Shown here: in pieces, positions 22,532-33,327 of the stretch
How positions within the stretch are numbered: the stretch's first letter is position 1
How the letters are laid out: each line of letters begins with the position of its first letter
Source: Diacronema lutheri
Taxonomy: Eukaryota; Haptophyta; Pavlovophyceae; Pavlovales; Pavlovaceae
Length of the DNA: 64,000 nt
Direction of reading: 5' to 3'
NCBI GenBank assembly: GCA_019448385.1
Contig: JAGTXO010000014.1
Location: forward strand, 1-64,000
Position numbers and translations under genes: made by a program
The notes under the pieces: generated by a model
Told to the model about the DNA's origin: nothing
The model's input: only the letters and a program-made list of their open reading frames with translations
Database searches by the model: none

Positions 22532-24941
22532 TCAGCCCTTCAGCCCGGGCTGTGGCGTGAGCAGGAGCTGCAGGATGGCGGGCGCGAGCTTGGAGCGGTG
22601 CAGCGACGCGAATGTGAGGCCGCTCACGCGCGTGCCCGTGCGGCGGTCGTCGACGCCGCGCCACGGGCTGCACGAGCGAGCACTGTGGCGGCTCAGCGAA
22701 GCCGGCGGCGACGGCGGCCCGGCGCTCGCCATGTCGACGAGCTGGCAGACGAGGTCAGCGAGCGTGCAGCTTCCGCCGACCGCCTCGTCACCCGCCGAGC
22801 CAACCGCCTCCGCAGGCTTGGGGCCCGCGCTGGCGGCGCGCGGCGTGTCCGCTCCGCCAACGTCGATGTGCGCCCCGGGCCGCTGCGCGGCGGGCGCCTG
22901 CGCGAACGGACGGATCGCGCCGCCCTCGCCCTCACCTGCCGCCGTGCGCGCCCTGTCCTCCGCGTCGAGAGCGAGCTTTGCGCATGGGGCGTGCGCCCGC
23001 GCGCCCGGCGCGTGGATCGCGTCGAACCAGCCGCGCAGGTCCTCCGTGCCGATGCTGCGGGCAGCGCGAGGGATCGGAGCAAGCATGGCGGCCATGGCGG
23101 CCGCGCACACACGGTCGGCCGGGCACGGCGCGGCGGCGATCGGCGCGTGAGCCGCTGGTGCGCGCACGCGCAAGCGCGACGATCGGCGCGCTGCGCAGCG
23201 GCGCGTACCGGCCGTCCCCGTCAAGGTCGAGACAGCGCACCCACGCGCGCAGCCCGTGCTTGCTCTGCCCACCATCCTCAACCCACTCGACGAAACGGCT
23301 GAAATCGCGCGCGCTCATGGCACCGGGCGCGCCGCTGAGTGGCAGGACGAGTCCGGCAAACGCGCGCTGCAGCACTGCGAGCGGTATGCCCCACTCGGCG
23401 GCGCGCGACATCGCGTCCGCGAGCGTCACCAGACCGTCACCGTCACGGTCCATCTGCTCGAACTGGGCCGCCTGCGCCATCGACCGCACGTGCACCTGGC
23501 GCGTGCGGGCGCGCACGCAGCGGACGCACCGCGCGCCGCGGTCAGCCGGTCGAGACACGGCGCCTGGACGCGGCGCACGAACGAGCGGGCGCGGTCAGGC
23601 AGCGCGCACGCCCTTCACCTCGAGTTGCTCGGCGGCCGCGCGCAGCTCGCGCGCGCGTGCGCTCAGCGCGGCGTGCTGCACGCACACCGCCTCGATCGGC
23701 ACTGCGCGCACGCGCTCCGCCTCGCCGCCGCCGTCGCCGCCGCCGTCGTCGTCGCCGCTGCCCTCGCTCGCGCCAGCACCGCCTTCGCTCGCGCCCTTGC
23801 CGCTGTCCGAGCCCCACGCGCGGCGTGCGCGCCGCCCGTCGTCGGCCTGCGCGCTGGGCGGCGAGCCGCCGTCGCCAGGCGCGGCCTCAGCAGCGCGCGC
23901 CTCTCGATCGTCGTCGTCGTCGTCGTCGTCACTGTCGACTATCCGCGCAGGCAGGAGCACTGCCCAACTGCACGGGTCCACCTCGATCCATGGCGCGTGC
24001 GCGAGCGTCACCGCGTACGTTGTGGTTACACCACCGTTGACGCCGCCGTCGGCGAGCGCACTGGCGACGGCGCGCGCGGGCTCGTCGAGCTGCGGAATGC
24101 TGCCCGCGACGTGCGCCTGCGCGATCCTACGACCGAGCTGCGCAAGCGCCTCCGCCGCCCTCTCCTCTCCAAGCTCGAAAAGGGGCGGGCGCATCACCCT
24201 CCCCTCGAAATCGACGCCTGCTCGCCCGACCGAGCCACCGCCTGCCGCGTTCGCGCGCGCGCCGTCGAGCGCAGCGGCGCCGTCGGGCAAACCGGCGGTA
24301 TGGAGCACGTCGCCGCGCTCCGCCGCGCGCGCATTCGCCTGTTCCGCCGCGTGCAGCTGCCTCAGAGCCGTGTGCACGGCTTTCTCGTAGGCGAGCGCGC
24401 TCGCGTGCTTGGCGCTCAACACCTGCTCGCCGGCGGCAACGTCAGCGGCGAGGCGCTCGCGCTCGGCGCTGGCCTCGCGAAGCGCAGCCGCCGCCTGCTC
24501 GGCCTGCGCGGCGAGAGCCGACACCTGCGCCATCCGCCGCCGCCGCTCGTCGGCCGATGGGCGCCGCGCGTTGATCGCGGACGGCGAGGCCAAGAGGGGC
24601 GTGCGCGCGAGCTTGAGCCCCAACCCGCCGCTGCGGGGGCGCGCCTTGATATCGCTCTCGGCGGTAGTGGCGGACAGGCCGTGCCACTCGCTCGTCTGCG
24701 GGCGGACGAGCGCGCTCGACGACTTTGAGCGCCGGCCGGCCGAGAGCGCGCCGGGCCCGCGCGCCGGCGCGAGGGCGTGCGGATGCAGAATGAGCGGCGC
24801 CGACTGCTTGCTGCGCCGGCCGATGGCCGGCTGCGCGTAGATCCACGCCGTGGCCGAGCTGCCGTGCAGCTGCTCTGCTCGCGAAGGCGTGGGCGCCTCG
24901 ACTTGCGGAGCGAAGGACGTGCTCCACATGGGGCGCGCCAT
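22532..24941 (-). CDS. EF-hand protein with coiled coil
   Basis: Three exons: 24941-23619, 23495-23209 and 23054-22532, joined by GT-AG introns of 123 bp (phase 0) and 154 bp, giving 710 residues. The first exon has a basic, Ser-rich start, a helical coiled coil (about residues 130-220) and an acidic Asp run of nine. Exon 2 carries an EF-hand loop, DRDGDGLVTLAD. The second intron splits a further EF-hand, and joining the exons yields DLDGDGRIGTED, a perfect loop; this strongly supports the splice call. A calcium-responsive role is likely; the partner is unknown. The start lies 38 bp from the divergent gene at 24980, so the two probably share a promoter. A later ATG (MWSTSF) is an alternative start. 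Confidence 0.75.
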
Positions 24942-24979
24942 TCAACGGGTGTGCCACTTTTCAAAAACCTTGCTGGCGT

Positions 24980-25693
24980 ATGAGTATGGCGCGCGATCGT
25001 GGGCAGCGCACTCGCGCGCTCGCCGGCCTAGGCTTCTGTGCGCTTGTGGGAGCGTTCCCACAGCCAGCTCCAACGCGACGCGCAGTGTGCGTCGGCGCGG
25101 GTGCGCTGCTGCTCGCGCGCTCGGAGCGCGCCGCCGCCGCATCGCCGGCGTCCGGTGCCGCGGGCACCGAGCGCGTGCGCGCGGTGCTGATCGCGTTCGA
25201 GCGCCTCTCAGCGAGCTGGGAGGACGCGACGACCGATTGCCGCTTTGGCGAGGTAAAACGCGAGCTTCTCGGCGCGAGCTCTAAGGCGGAGCTGCTCGAG
25301 GAGGCCAGCACCTTTGCCACATTCAACAAGGAGAAAACGATGAACGTACTGTGCAAGCGTTCCACCGCGCTGGTGCGCGCGGTGATCGATGGTCCCAGCG
25401 CGCAGCGGGTCGAAGGCGACCTGCGCCGGCTTGTGTCGCGCGTGCCCGACGAAGAGGCGGCGCAGGAGGAATTCCTCGCGCTGATCGACGGCTGGAGCCA
25501 ATCGCGCTCCGCCGCGAGCGTCGCGGCGCGCGTCGCTCAGATGGGCGACATCTCAACGATCAACGCGTACGCCAAAGGATCGGACGACGGCGGTTCGGAG
25601 AACCTCGTGCAGGCGCAGCGCAACGTCGCGGAGGGGGCGCGCGTGCTCAGGCGCGCGGTCGAGATTGTCGACGCGGGCGGCACAAACGGATGA
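24980..25693 (+). CDS. Plastid-type protein of unknown function
   Basis: 237 residues, no intron. Basic start, then the hydrophobic stretch ALAGLGFCALVGAFPQ, whose VGAF resembles the Ala-Phe motif at the signal/transit junction of secondary-plastid proteins. A second hydrophobic part, VCVGAGALLLA, follows before ERAAAASP and could be a lumen-targeting segment. The mature part is helical, with charged segments, no Pfam-like motif I recognise, and the end EIVDAGGTNG. A second ATG lies two codons in. Head-to-head with the EF-hand gene. Confidence 0.7.
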   Translation: MSMARDRGQRTRALAGLGFCALVGAFPQPAPTRRAVCVGAGALLLARSERAAAASPASGAAGTERVRAVLIAFERLSASWEDATTDCRFGEVKRELLGASSKAELLEEASTFATFNKEKTMNVLCKRSTALVRAVIDGPSAQRVEGDLRRLVSRVPDEEAAQEEFLALIDGWSQSRSAASVAARVAQMGDISTINAYAKGSDDGGSENLVQAQRNVAEGARVLRRAVEIVDAGGTNG

Positions 25694-25877
25694 AGCGTTG
25701 AGAATGCGTTGGCTCTGCCCTGGTGCCACGTTCGTCTGGGCGCGCTGTAGAACGAGGCAAGTCGTCTGGACCATGTGGATCTCGGCCGACGGGTGGCCCA
25801 GATCTCAAAACTTCGGGGCACGGCGGCTCGCTGCGGTCGTTGATCTCTGAGAAGGCGAAGAGAAGCCGAAAAACGCC

Positions 25878-27675
25878 ATGGCTGTCCTTCTCCTCCGCGT
25901 GCTGGTCTTCTCCGCGTGCTCGGCGAGCACGCGGAGCTGGGTGGCGACGGGCGCGGCGCCGCCGCGCGCCTTCGCGGGCAGAATCGCCCCTAGGCGCTCC
26001 GCGCCTATTGCCGCCCAGCCGTCGCGAGGCGCGGGATCAGGAGCACGAGACCTGCCGCGCAAGCTGCTGCTTCAGACCGCGATCCAGTCGCAGCTCTCGT
26101 ACGCGCAGGAGTTCAAAAACGAGTGCGCGCCATTCGTGCGCCCGCGCGAGCGCGGGCGCACGAATGGCTCAGCGCGCCATTCGTGCGCCCGCACGAATGG
26201 CTCAGTGCGCGCGCTGCATTCGGCTCAGCGCGCCCGCCGCGCGATCGCGCGCGCCAAGGTTGATGGGCCGGTGGCTGTGCAGTTTCCTCGGGCACGAGCA
26301 CCTGCGCGTGGCGCGAACTGGCGATTACGGCTCCGGCCGGATCACGTACCGCGGCCTTGACGGCGGGCTGCGCTGCTCGTGGTCTGAGTACCTGCGCACG
26401 ATGCTCTCGTCGGGCCCGCAGACATACGAGGTGCAGTACCGCGTCGGCACGGCGGACATTGCGCACTGGCCGCAGCCGCAGCCGCAGCCGTCGGCCGACG
26501 GCGGTGCGAGCGAGGGCCCGCAGCCAACGTCCGCCAGCGGGCAGCCGTACCCGTGGGCCGCGGCATCCGCAAGCCGGCGCGCAAACCCGTACTTGCAGCA
26601 GGCACAGCCGACCTTACGCGCGTACACCGAGGTGATCGAACCGCGGCGCGTCGCCCGCTCGCTGATGCAGGTGCGCGAGCAGTTGGCTTCCGAGTGGGAG
26701 GAGGACCTTGTCGTGCTCGCGCGGGAGGGGAGCGAGCTTCGCGGCTGGTTCTGCGAGAAGCAGGCGAGGCTCGAGCACGACCGGCGCGCCGAGCGGCCGG
26801 GCGGCGCGTCGAACGGCCTACTCACCGCCGATGAGCTTTGCAACGTGGCGCCGCGCGACGCGTCGCAGAGGTTGTCGTCCAGCGCGTCCGGCGCGGGCAC
26901 GGCCAGCTCGCCCGCCGGCCCGCCAGACGCGCGCGCGGGCGGAGACGACGTGGCCCCCGCAGCGGCCAGCGGAATGGACGACGCGCCCGCGTGCGCGCTG
27001 CTCGCCGAGCTGTTCGCAGGAGCGAAAGCGTGCTGGCCTGATTCGTCAAGCCCCTTTCGCGCGCTCAATTACGACCTTCTCGGGCGCGCGCTCTCGCGCG
27101 AGGCGACCGTTCGCGCGGCGGCGAGCCTCAAGGAGGCGGCGAGCACTGCCGCGACTGCTGATTGGCTGCTCGCCGAGCTCGACCTATGGCTGCCCACCTG
27201 CGAGGCGTGAGCGCACTCGCGCCTTGCCCGCGCGCGGCGTGCGCTGCTCGCCTGCCGCACGTGCGCGGCTCGCCTGCCGCACGTGCGCGCTTTGCCGCGC
27301 TTCTAACCTTGGGTGCTCACGCGCCGCCCTTCCGCTGCACCCGGCCTTGTCGTCATTTGTGCACCCTGTACCCCCGGCGAGCGCAGGCCTGAGCGCCGCT
27401 ACGAGGGCGGCCATTTTGTGCTTCACTTGCTCGAGCAAGGCCCGGGCGTGCGCACGGCCGCGGACGGCTCAGTCGCGCTGCTTGACCCGGCGCGCGCCAT
27501 CGACGAGCTGCTCGCGCATCGGGCGCGTGTCGCGGCCGAGTGGGTCGAGGTGATGCGCTTGACGGCACAGGAGCACGCTGAGCTGATGCGTGCGGACCTG
27601 ACCAAGCAGCTGGACGCGGAGATGTCCAGTGGCGGCGACGATGGCGACGGCGACGACGACATGCCTCTCATATGA
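25878..27675 (+). CDS. Unknown protein with signal-type leader, three exons
   Basis: Exons 25878-26122, 26283-27206 and 27387-27675 join in phase at GT-AG borders (introns of 160 and 180 bp) to give 485 residues. The leader MAVLLLRVLVFSACSA is a clear signal peptide followed by an Arg/Ala-rich transit-like region, so plastid targeting is plausible. Exon 2 has a compact part (GHEHLRVARTGDYGSGR to YRVGTADIAHW), a Gln/Pro linker, a helical region with two tryptophans, and an acidic Ala-rich part. The end is acidic (GDDGDGDDDMPLI). I recognise no family. The first intron contains strong inverted repeats. Confidence 0.65.
26130..26200. repeat. Nested inverted repeats inside an intron
   Basis: A perfect 18-bp stem (26130-26147 with 26150-26167, 2-nt loop) is followed by a second 10-bp stem (26177-26186 with 26191-26200) built from the same CCATTCGTGCG word. 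Both lie just after the donor site of the 26123-26282 intron. Confidence 0.85.
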
Positions 27676-27722
27676 CGCCGTGCGCGGCGGCTGAGTGCGG
27701 GTCTTGCTCCTCTTCTTCTCTT

Positions 27723-27751
27723 CCCCCCCCCCCCCCCCCCCCCCCCCCCCC
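27723..27751. repeat. Poly-C run
   Basis: About 29 consecutive C in the 82 bp between the convergent ends of the unknown gene (27675) and the FKBP gene (27758). Confidence 0.9.
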
Positions 27752-27757
27752 TTGCTG

Positions 27758-28641
27758 TCACCGGCGGTCGACCTGCGCCCCGGGAGCAAAGGGTAGCGCG
27801 TGAGCGGCTCGGCGCGCGGGGCGCGGGTGCTGCGGTGCGCCCACCTTGACGAGCTTGAGGTCGAACATGAGCGTCTTGTCCATCATCGTCGACTCCTTGG
27901 AGCTGAGCACAAAGTCAAGCGCACGCTTGCCAGAAAAAGTGGCCGGCGCGGGGCCGATGCGTGCAAAGCCGTCCTTGGGATAGCCGAGTTCCTCGGGCAC
28001 GATGATCCTGCGGATGCCGCCCGTGCGCATCCCGCGCACCGCCTCGTCAATCGCCGGGATCACCTTGCCGTCGCCCACGACAAAGGAGAGGTAGCTCACC
28101 GCATCAATGCCCGCAAACTCGCCGCCCTTGGGCTTGTTGCGCGTCTGGAAGTAGCGGCCCTGGTAGCCGATCGTCACGCTGCGCGCCGCACCAGACAGGC
28201 AGTCAGGCGAACGCGTTATGCGCACGCGCGGGGGCGGCGCGGATGGACCGCGGCGCTCGCGCGCGCGCGGTCCCACCCGTCCCAGTCGACAACAACGCGC
28301 TCGCCCTTTTTGGGCGGCTCGCCGCTGCCGAGCTTGAAGTCGCGATACTGGAGCCCCGACGCCGTCAGATTGAAGTCGCTGAAGCGCGATTTCGTCTTGC
28401 CGTCGCCGCGGAAGCCTGCGCCCAGCTTGGTGTACTCGTCGAGCGCGCGCGCCGGCTCGCGCCGCGCGCTGGCGCAGACGGCGCCCAGGGCGAGCGCGGA
28501 CGCCGCAGCACGGCGACCGAGCTCCAGGCGAGACGGCGCAGAAGCAGGCGCCCTGAGTGGCCGCACACGGCGCGTCGCGCTCGCCCCGGCGACACACACA
28601 AGGACGACAGCGTGCGCGGCGCGAGGTCGAAACGGCGCCAT
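27758..28641 (-). CDS. Thylakoid-lumen FKBP-type peptidyl-prolyl isomerase
   Basis: Exons 28641-28277 and 28178-27758 with a 98-bp GT-AG intron give 261 residues. Joining the exons yields VVVDWDGVTIGYQGRYF, the normal FKBP strand, which confirms the splice. Leader: signal peptide, transit region, then LGRRAAASALALGAVCASA, a twin-arginine lumen signal, cut near REPARALDEY. The FKBP core includes IIVPEELGYPKDGF, GPAPATFSGKRALDFVL and MMDKTLMFDLKL, closest in pattern to plant lumenal FKBP16-type proteins. Foldase or assembly helper in the thylakoid lumen; the isomerase pocket is only partly conserved in that group. Starts 30 bp from the divergent ribosome recycling factor, suggesting a shared promoter for two plastid genes. 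Confidence 0.88.
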
Positions 28642-28671
28642 CGCGAGCGCAATAATTGCGAGGCACGTGTG

Positions 28672-29382
28672 ATGATGGCGATCGTCACGCTTCTGATCGC
28701 GCCGCTGGCCTTCAGCAACGGGCCGGCGCGCGCGGTGCCGCGATCGCGCGTGCCGTTTTCGGTGTGCGCCGCGCGGGTGAGCGCGCGCCCAGCGTACGCG
28801 GTGTCCATGGGCCCGCCCACGGTCAAGTCGGTACAGAAGGATGTGGACGACCGGATGGCAAAGACGATCCAGGCGCTCTCGATTAGCCTCGCGACCATCC
28901 GCACAGGCCGCGCAAACCCGGCGATGCTCGACCGTGTGTCGGTGGAGTACTTTGGCGCGCTGACGCCGCTGAACCAGATGGCCTCGGTGGGCACGCCCAC
29001 CGCGCAGCAGCTCGTGATCGACCCGTACGACAAGTCTGCGATCAAGGACATCGAGCGCGCGATCACCGAGTCGGACCTAGGCATGATGCCGAGCAGCGAC
29101 GGCAACGTCATCCGGCTCAACGTACCGCCGCTGACCGAGGACCGACGCAAGGAGTTTGCAAAGCAGTGCAAGGCGTTTGGCGAGGACGCAAAGGTCGCGC
29201 TCAGGAATATCCGGCGCGACGCGATGGAGTCGATCAAGAAGATGGAGAAGGCGGCGGAGTCGCCGCTGGGCAAGGACGAGAGCGCTGACGCGCAAGACAA
29301 TGTGGACAAAGCGGTGAAAAAGTTTACCAAGCAGATCGATGAGACCGTCGCCGTGAAGGAGAAGGAGATCATGAAGGTTTAG
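28672..29382 (+). CDS. frr: Plastid ribosome recycling factor
   Basis: 236 residues. The N-terminal hydrophobic leader (MMAIVTLLIAPLAFS) and Arg/Ser/Ala transit region precede the RRF body, which starts near VKSVQKDVDDRM. RRF signatures: LATIRTGRANPAMLDRVSVEY, the domain-II strand PTAQQLVIDPYDKSAI, ESDLGMMPSSDGNVIRLNVP, LTEDRRKEFAKQCK, and the C-terminal helix ending KEKEIMKV. Full length for the family. It splits post-termination ribosomes together with EF-G; the leader argues for the plastid. Intronless. Confidence 0.93.
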   Translation: MMAIVTLLIAPLAFSNGPARAVPRSRVPFSVCAARVSARPAYAVSMGPPTVKSVQKDVDDRMAKTIQALSISLATIRTGRANPAMLDRVSVEYFGALTPLNQMASVGTPTAQQLVIDPYDKSAIKDIERAITESDLGMMPSSDGNVIRLNVPPLTEDRRKEFAKQCKAFGEDAKVALRNIRRDAMESIKKMEKAAESPLGKDESADAQDNVDKAVKKFTKQIDETVAVKEKEIMKV

Positions 29383-29548
29383 TTTGTGCAATCACATTTC
29401 ATTCCCTCCCTCCCCCCGGCCCTGCTCCCGCCCGGGCGTCGACACTGGCGCAACTTCCAGCCTGGAATCCGGTCTTCGAACTGCGGCGTGCGCACCTGCC
29501 GCACAACCCCGCCCAACGCCTGGCTTGTCCGCGAGTCTCCGTGTGTCG

Positions 29549-30631
29549 TCAAATGAGACTGTCGTCGCGCCCGTCCTTGACCTGCTGCTCCTTCCTGCCT
29601 GCAGGCGTGGGCGCTGCCTCGCGCTCCGGCTGCTCGACCAGCGTCTCCGCCTGCGCGTCGCTGTCAGCCGCCGCAGCCGAGGCAGCCATGCTCTCTGGCA
29701 GCGGCGATGCGGCCGCGTCGAGCGCCACGACCGCCACGACCGCCGCGTCGCCCCCAAATGGCGCGAGATGCTCGGCCGTGAACGCGGGCAGCTTGAGCGC
29801 CGCGGCAGCAAGCGCCTCTGCGCGGTCGAATCGCGGCCGCTGCTCCGCGGCCGGGTCGGTCGCCGAGGCGAAGAGCGCGCTCGCCTCGGCAGCGCCACCC
29901 TCGTCCGCTGTAAGCAGAGCGCGCATCGCCTCGACAAGGCAGCGCGTCGTGGGCTCGAGGCCAGAGGCCAGGAGCTGCGACCACGCAATCCGTGCCTGCG
30001 CGTGCCGCTTCGTGTCCGCACACGCGCCGAGCACGGCCGCGTACATGTACGGCTTGACGAGTTGATGCGAGACGAGCCGCTCGGCGCGCAGCATGCGGAG
30101 CGCGGCCTGCAGCTTGCCCTGCTCGAGCAGCGCGCGCTGCGCAGCGCGGACCGCCTCGACGGACGAGACGAGCTCCAGCGCGACACGCACGCGCCACAGC
30201 CGCTCGAGCAGCGGCCAATCGCGCTCCTGCTCCAGCGCGACGGCAATCGGCTGCAGCTGCGCCTCGGTCGGCGCCAGCCCGTACCATTTTGAGCCCTCGA
30301 GCATCTCGACGACGGGCTCAAATTGGCGCGTACGCAGCGCGGCCTTGAGGAGGATCGCCGTCGTCTCCGCGCGCAGCGGCGGACGGTCTTTTCGCGTGTA
30401 CATCCGGAAGGCGCTCACCGCGAGCGCGGCGTCGTCAGGCGTCGACGCATCGAGCAGCAACTTGTGCAGCGCCGCGCGAGGCGGCATGGCGCGCGTTTCG
30501 AAGCGCTGCACGATCTGCTCGTAGAGCTCACGCGGCGTCGGCTGTGGAGCGGCGGGTATGCCGCAGAGCGCGCGCACCGGCCGCGGCGCGATGGTGCGCG
30601 CCACGCGCGCGTGGAGCACTCGACGCAGCAT
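29549..30631 (-). CDS. PPR/TPR-like helical-repeat protein, probably mitochondrial
   Basis: 360 residues, intronless. The N-terminus MLRRVLHARVARTIAPRPVR is a typical mitochondrial presequence. The body is a run of helix pairs of about 35 residues (for example ETTAILLKAALRTRQFEPVV and VKPYMYAAVLGACADTKRHA), as in pentatricopeptide repeats that bind organelle RNA. The last 100 residues are Ala-rich and acidic and look unstructured. Convergent with the recycling factor gene. The exact RNA target cannot be told. Confidence 0.65.
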   Translation of the reverse strand: MLRRVLHARVARTIAPRPVRALCGIPAAPQPTPRELYEQIVQRFETRAMPPRAALHKLLLDASTPDDAALAVSAFRMYTRKDRPPLRAETTAILLKAALRTRQFEPVVEMLEGSKWYGLAPTEAQLQPIAVALEQERDWPLLERLWRVRVALELVSSVEAVRAAQRALLEQGKLQAALRMLRAERLVSHQLVKPYMYAAVLGACADTKRHAQARIAWSQLLASGLEPTTRCLVEAMRALLTADEGGAAEASALFASATDPAAEQRPRFDRAEALAAAALKLPAFTAEHLAPFGGDAAVVAVVALDAAASPLPESMAASAAAADSDAQAETLVEQPEREAAPTPAGRKEQQVKDGRDDSLI

Positions 30632-30940
30632 GAGCGTCCCACTGAGTGGCGCACTGGTGAATACTCAGTCAAACTGAAAGCTGCCCGTAGACACCCGGGC
30701 GCTCCGCGGCGCATGGCTTGCGGACTTTTCGGCAGCGTCGCGTTGCTTCGTCTTGACAGACGACATCGACCCGTCGTTCTGAGGACGCAGCCCCACTCTG
30801 AGACGCGTGTGGATGTGCACCGCCCCTCAGCGATCATGCCCTGGTCGTGCCGCGCGCTTGGCCCTCTGCGCTCGCCGAGAGGCGGGGCGCCGGCGCGCCC
30901 GGGTGCCAGCCACTGAAGGGAATTTTGCAAAGAATTTTTT
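30632..30940. other. Intergenic, no gene seen
   Basis: About 310 bp between the PPR-like gene start and the MYB gene end, both on the minus strand. It should hold the PPR gene promoter and the MYB 3' end; an AT-rich patch near 30920-30945 is the only visible feature. Confidence 0.4.
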
Positions 30941-31948
30941 TCACCCCCCTAACACGTCCTCCTCAGCGGGCAGCGGCGGCGAGAGCGGCGAGGCGGCGAG
31001 CAAATGCGGCCACTCAACCGCCCTCCGCTTCGCTTCCGGACCGTCGCAGCCCAGTTTGCTCGCGACGCGCGGCTGTAGCCCGAGCGAGGCCGCGATTGTG
31101 GCCGGAGGTCTCGCGAGGCCGGCGGCGCGTTCAGCCGCCCATTCGCCGTCGGCGCCCGGCGGATTGTCCGCGCCGTTGGCCGTGGCGCCAGGCACGAGCG
31201 CGTGCTGCGCGCCTCCGCCCGCTGGGCGCGGGTGGGTCGGCCCGCCGAGAAGCGAGATTGCAGCAGCGGCCTGCGCGGTGCGAGCAAGCGAGCGCGCGCG
31301 CGCGCGGTGCGCGCGCGAGAGGGCGCGCTGAGCGTCGCCGACGCGGCGCGAGCATCCGTGCGGCTGAGGCGAGGCGGAGGCGAGGCGCAGCGCGGGATGC
31401 GTACCTCCATCGATCGCGGGGAGGCTGCGCTGCCCTGCCGCGCGCGCACGGAGGACAGGTGCCTTTGCGCGCGCAGGCGGGGGAGCGGGCGCAGAGGGGC
31501 GGGTCGAGTGCACGCGTGCGCCGCAAGGTCAGGTGCGCCCGGGCGTGCGTCGCGCGGCCGAGGGCGCGCTGATGAGACGCGCTGCGTGGCGGGCCGGCGC
31601 GGGCGCGCATCGCCGTACTTGTTCTCGGGCGTGGCGGCGGGCGTGGCTACCAGCTGCGCGACATTGGATGCGCAGTTGCCGCCGCCACCGTCGGTCCCGG
31701 CGTGCTGCGGTGGGCTGCCCGGCGAATCCGACAGTGGCGCAGCGCCACCGCTGCCTCGGCCTGCGCGCGCGCCGCTCGCCGCCGCCTTGCGCGCGCTGTG
31801 CGCGTGCGCTGCCACTTCCGCTCCGCCCGCGCCCGCCGCGCTGCCACCCGAGCCCGGCGCACCCGGCTCGGCGCGCACGCCCGCCCGCTCCGCTTCGCCG
31901 TCGCCGTTTGCACCGAGCGCATCATCGTGGTTCGACTCGTCGGCCACA

Positions 31949-31995
<47 letters not shown>

Positions 31996-33224
31996 TTCGC
32001 CATCGTCGTCCGCCTCGTCCCCGCCTGGTCTGCGCGGCCCGCCCCCGTCGGCTTGTTGGCTTGGAGCCACCGGTTGCATGGGCTGGTGAGCCAATGCCCC
32101 GCCGCCTGCGCCAAACGCGTACATGGGCGGCGCACCGTGCGAAACCGTAGTCGCGTGCACGGTGCCGAGCACGAGCTCTCGCAGCAGCTGCCGCTTGTCC
32201 ACGTCAGGGATGTTGGGCGAGGTCTACGCGCGCGCACGGGCGGAAAGGCTAGCAGCGTCAGCGCGTGCGCTGGCCGCGCACGCGCGCGCTCGGTGGGTAA
32301 CGCACGCGCTCGGCGGTCCACACGTACCGCAATGTCGACGGCGAGCTGGATCGACTGCTCGTTCGGGAAGAGAAGCTCGACGACTCGCCCGGCGTGATCC
32401 GAGTAAATACGCTTCACCCCGCCTGCGCCGCCCACCGCGTGCGCGTGCAGCATGCCGCCGAGCTGTTGCATGCCGCCTGGCACGAACGCGTGCGCTCCGG
32501 AGCCGCCGCACTGGCCGAGCGCGTGCGCGCTCAGCTGCGCCGGCGCGTAGTGCGGCGGCAGTGCGGATGATGGAACGAGCTGCGGCTGGAGCAGCTGCAC
32601 GGTACCGCCCGTCACGTAGTGCGCGCCCTCACCGCCCTCGCCCTTGAAACTGCCTGGCGCGGGCTGCGCGGAGACGCACGCGGTTGTGGTCGTCTTCTGC
32701 TGCTTGCGGATCGATTTGCGCATTGCAGAGTTCCAGCGGTTCTTGATCGCGTTGTCGGTGCGGCCGGGCAGGAGCTTGACGATCTGAGACCATTTCGTGC
32801 CCACCTTATTCACCATCTCGAGGATCAGCTTGTCCTCCTCCTCTGTCCAGTGGTCCTTGCGGACGGCGGGCGACAGGTGGTTGTGCCACCGCTCGCGGCA
32901 CTGCTTGCCCACGCGGTCGGTGCCGAGCGACTGCGCGATGGTTGACCATTTCTTCGGGCCGTGCTGCGCCACTAGATTGCAAAGCGAATCGTCCTCCTCT
33001 TTGGTCCACGCGTTCTTCTTGTTGGCGTCGTCGTCCGGGTCGCCAGGCATCCCGATCGGCGCCAGCATCGTCGCGTGCACAGCGCCGCTATGCATGGGCG
33101 CGCCGACGGCGACCGCCTGGTATGTTTGCATATCGGCGCCTGCCTGTGCGAGCTGCTCGCTCGCTTGGACGACGTTCGGCACCTCGAGCGACAGCCCAAA
33201 CGGATGAGCGCCGCCGTGGGCCAT
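30941..33224 (-). CDS. R2R3-MYB transcription factor
   Basis: Exon 1 (33224-32328) encodes two MYB repeats back to back: NAWTKEEDDSLCNLVAQHG with W-SxI and ERWHNHL, then HWTEEEDKLILEMV, TKWSQIVKLLPG and NRWNSAMRK. Each keeps all three tryptophans, as in c-Myb and plant 3R-type factors, so sequence-specific DNA binding is expected. A 104-bp intron (32224-32327, phase 0) leads to exon 2 from TSPNIPDVDKRQLL, which holds a run of about 18 Asp. A third exon is likely, from about 31267 to the stop at 30941 (EDVLGG), but that splice (donor near 31650) is less sure. An in-frame upstream ATG at 33312 would add 29 basic residues. The stop of the MFS gene lies about 100 bp upstream. Confidence 0.8.
31945..31998 (-). 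repeat. (GAC)n repeat coding poly-aspartate
   Basis: A pure trinucleotide run in exon 2 of the MYB gene encodes about 18 Asp. Acidic runs are common in activation domains; the tract is also a likely length polymorphism. Confidence 0.85.
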
Positions 33225-33327
33225 CGTGGCCTCACAGAAGAATGGCGCCTCACCCACCGAGACCGTTTCACCCCGAGACCTTTCACCCCGAGGACGTTTC
33301 CGTCGGGCCATGTCACTCTCACAGTCA

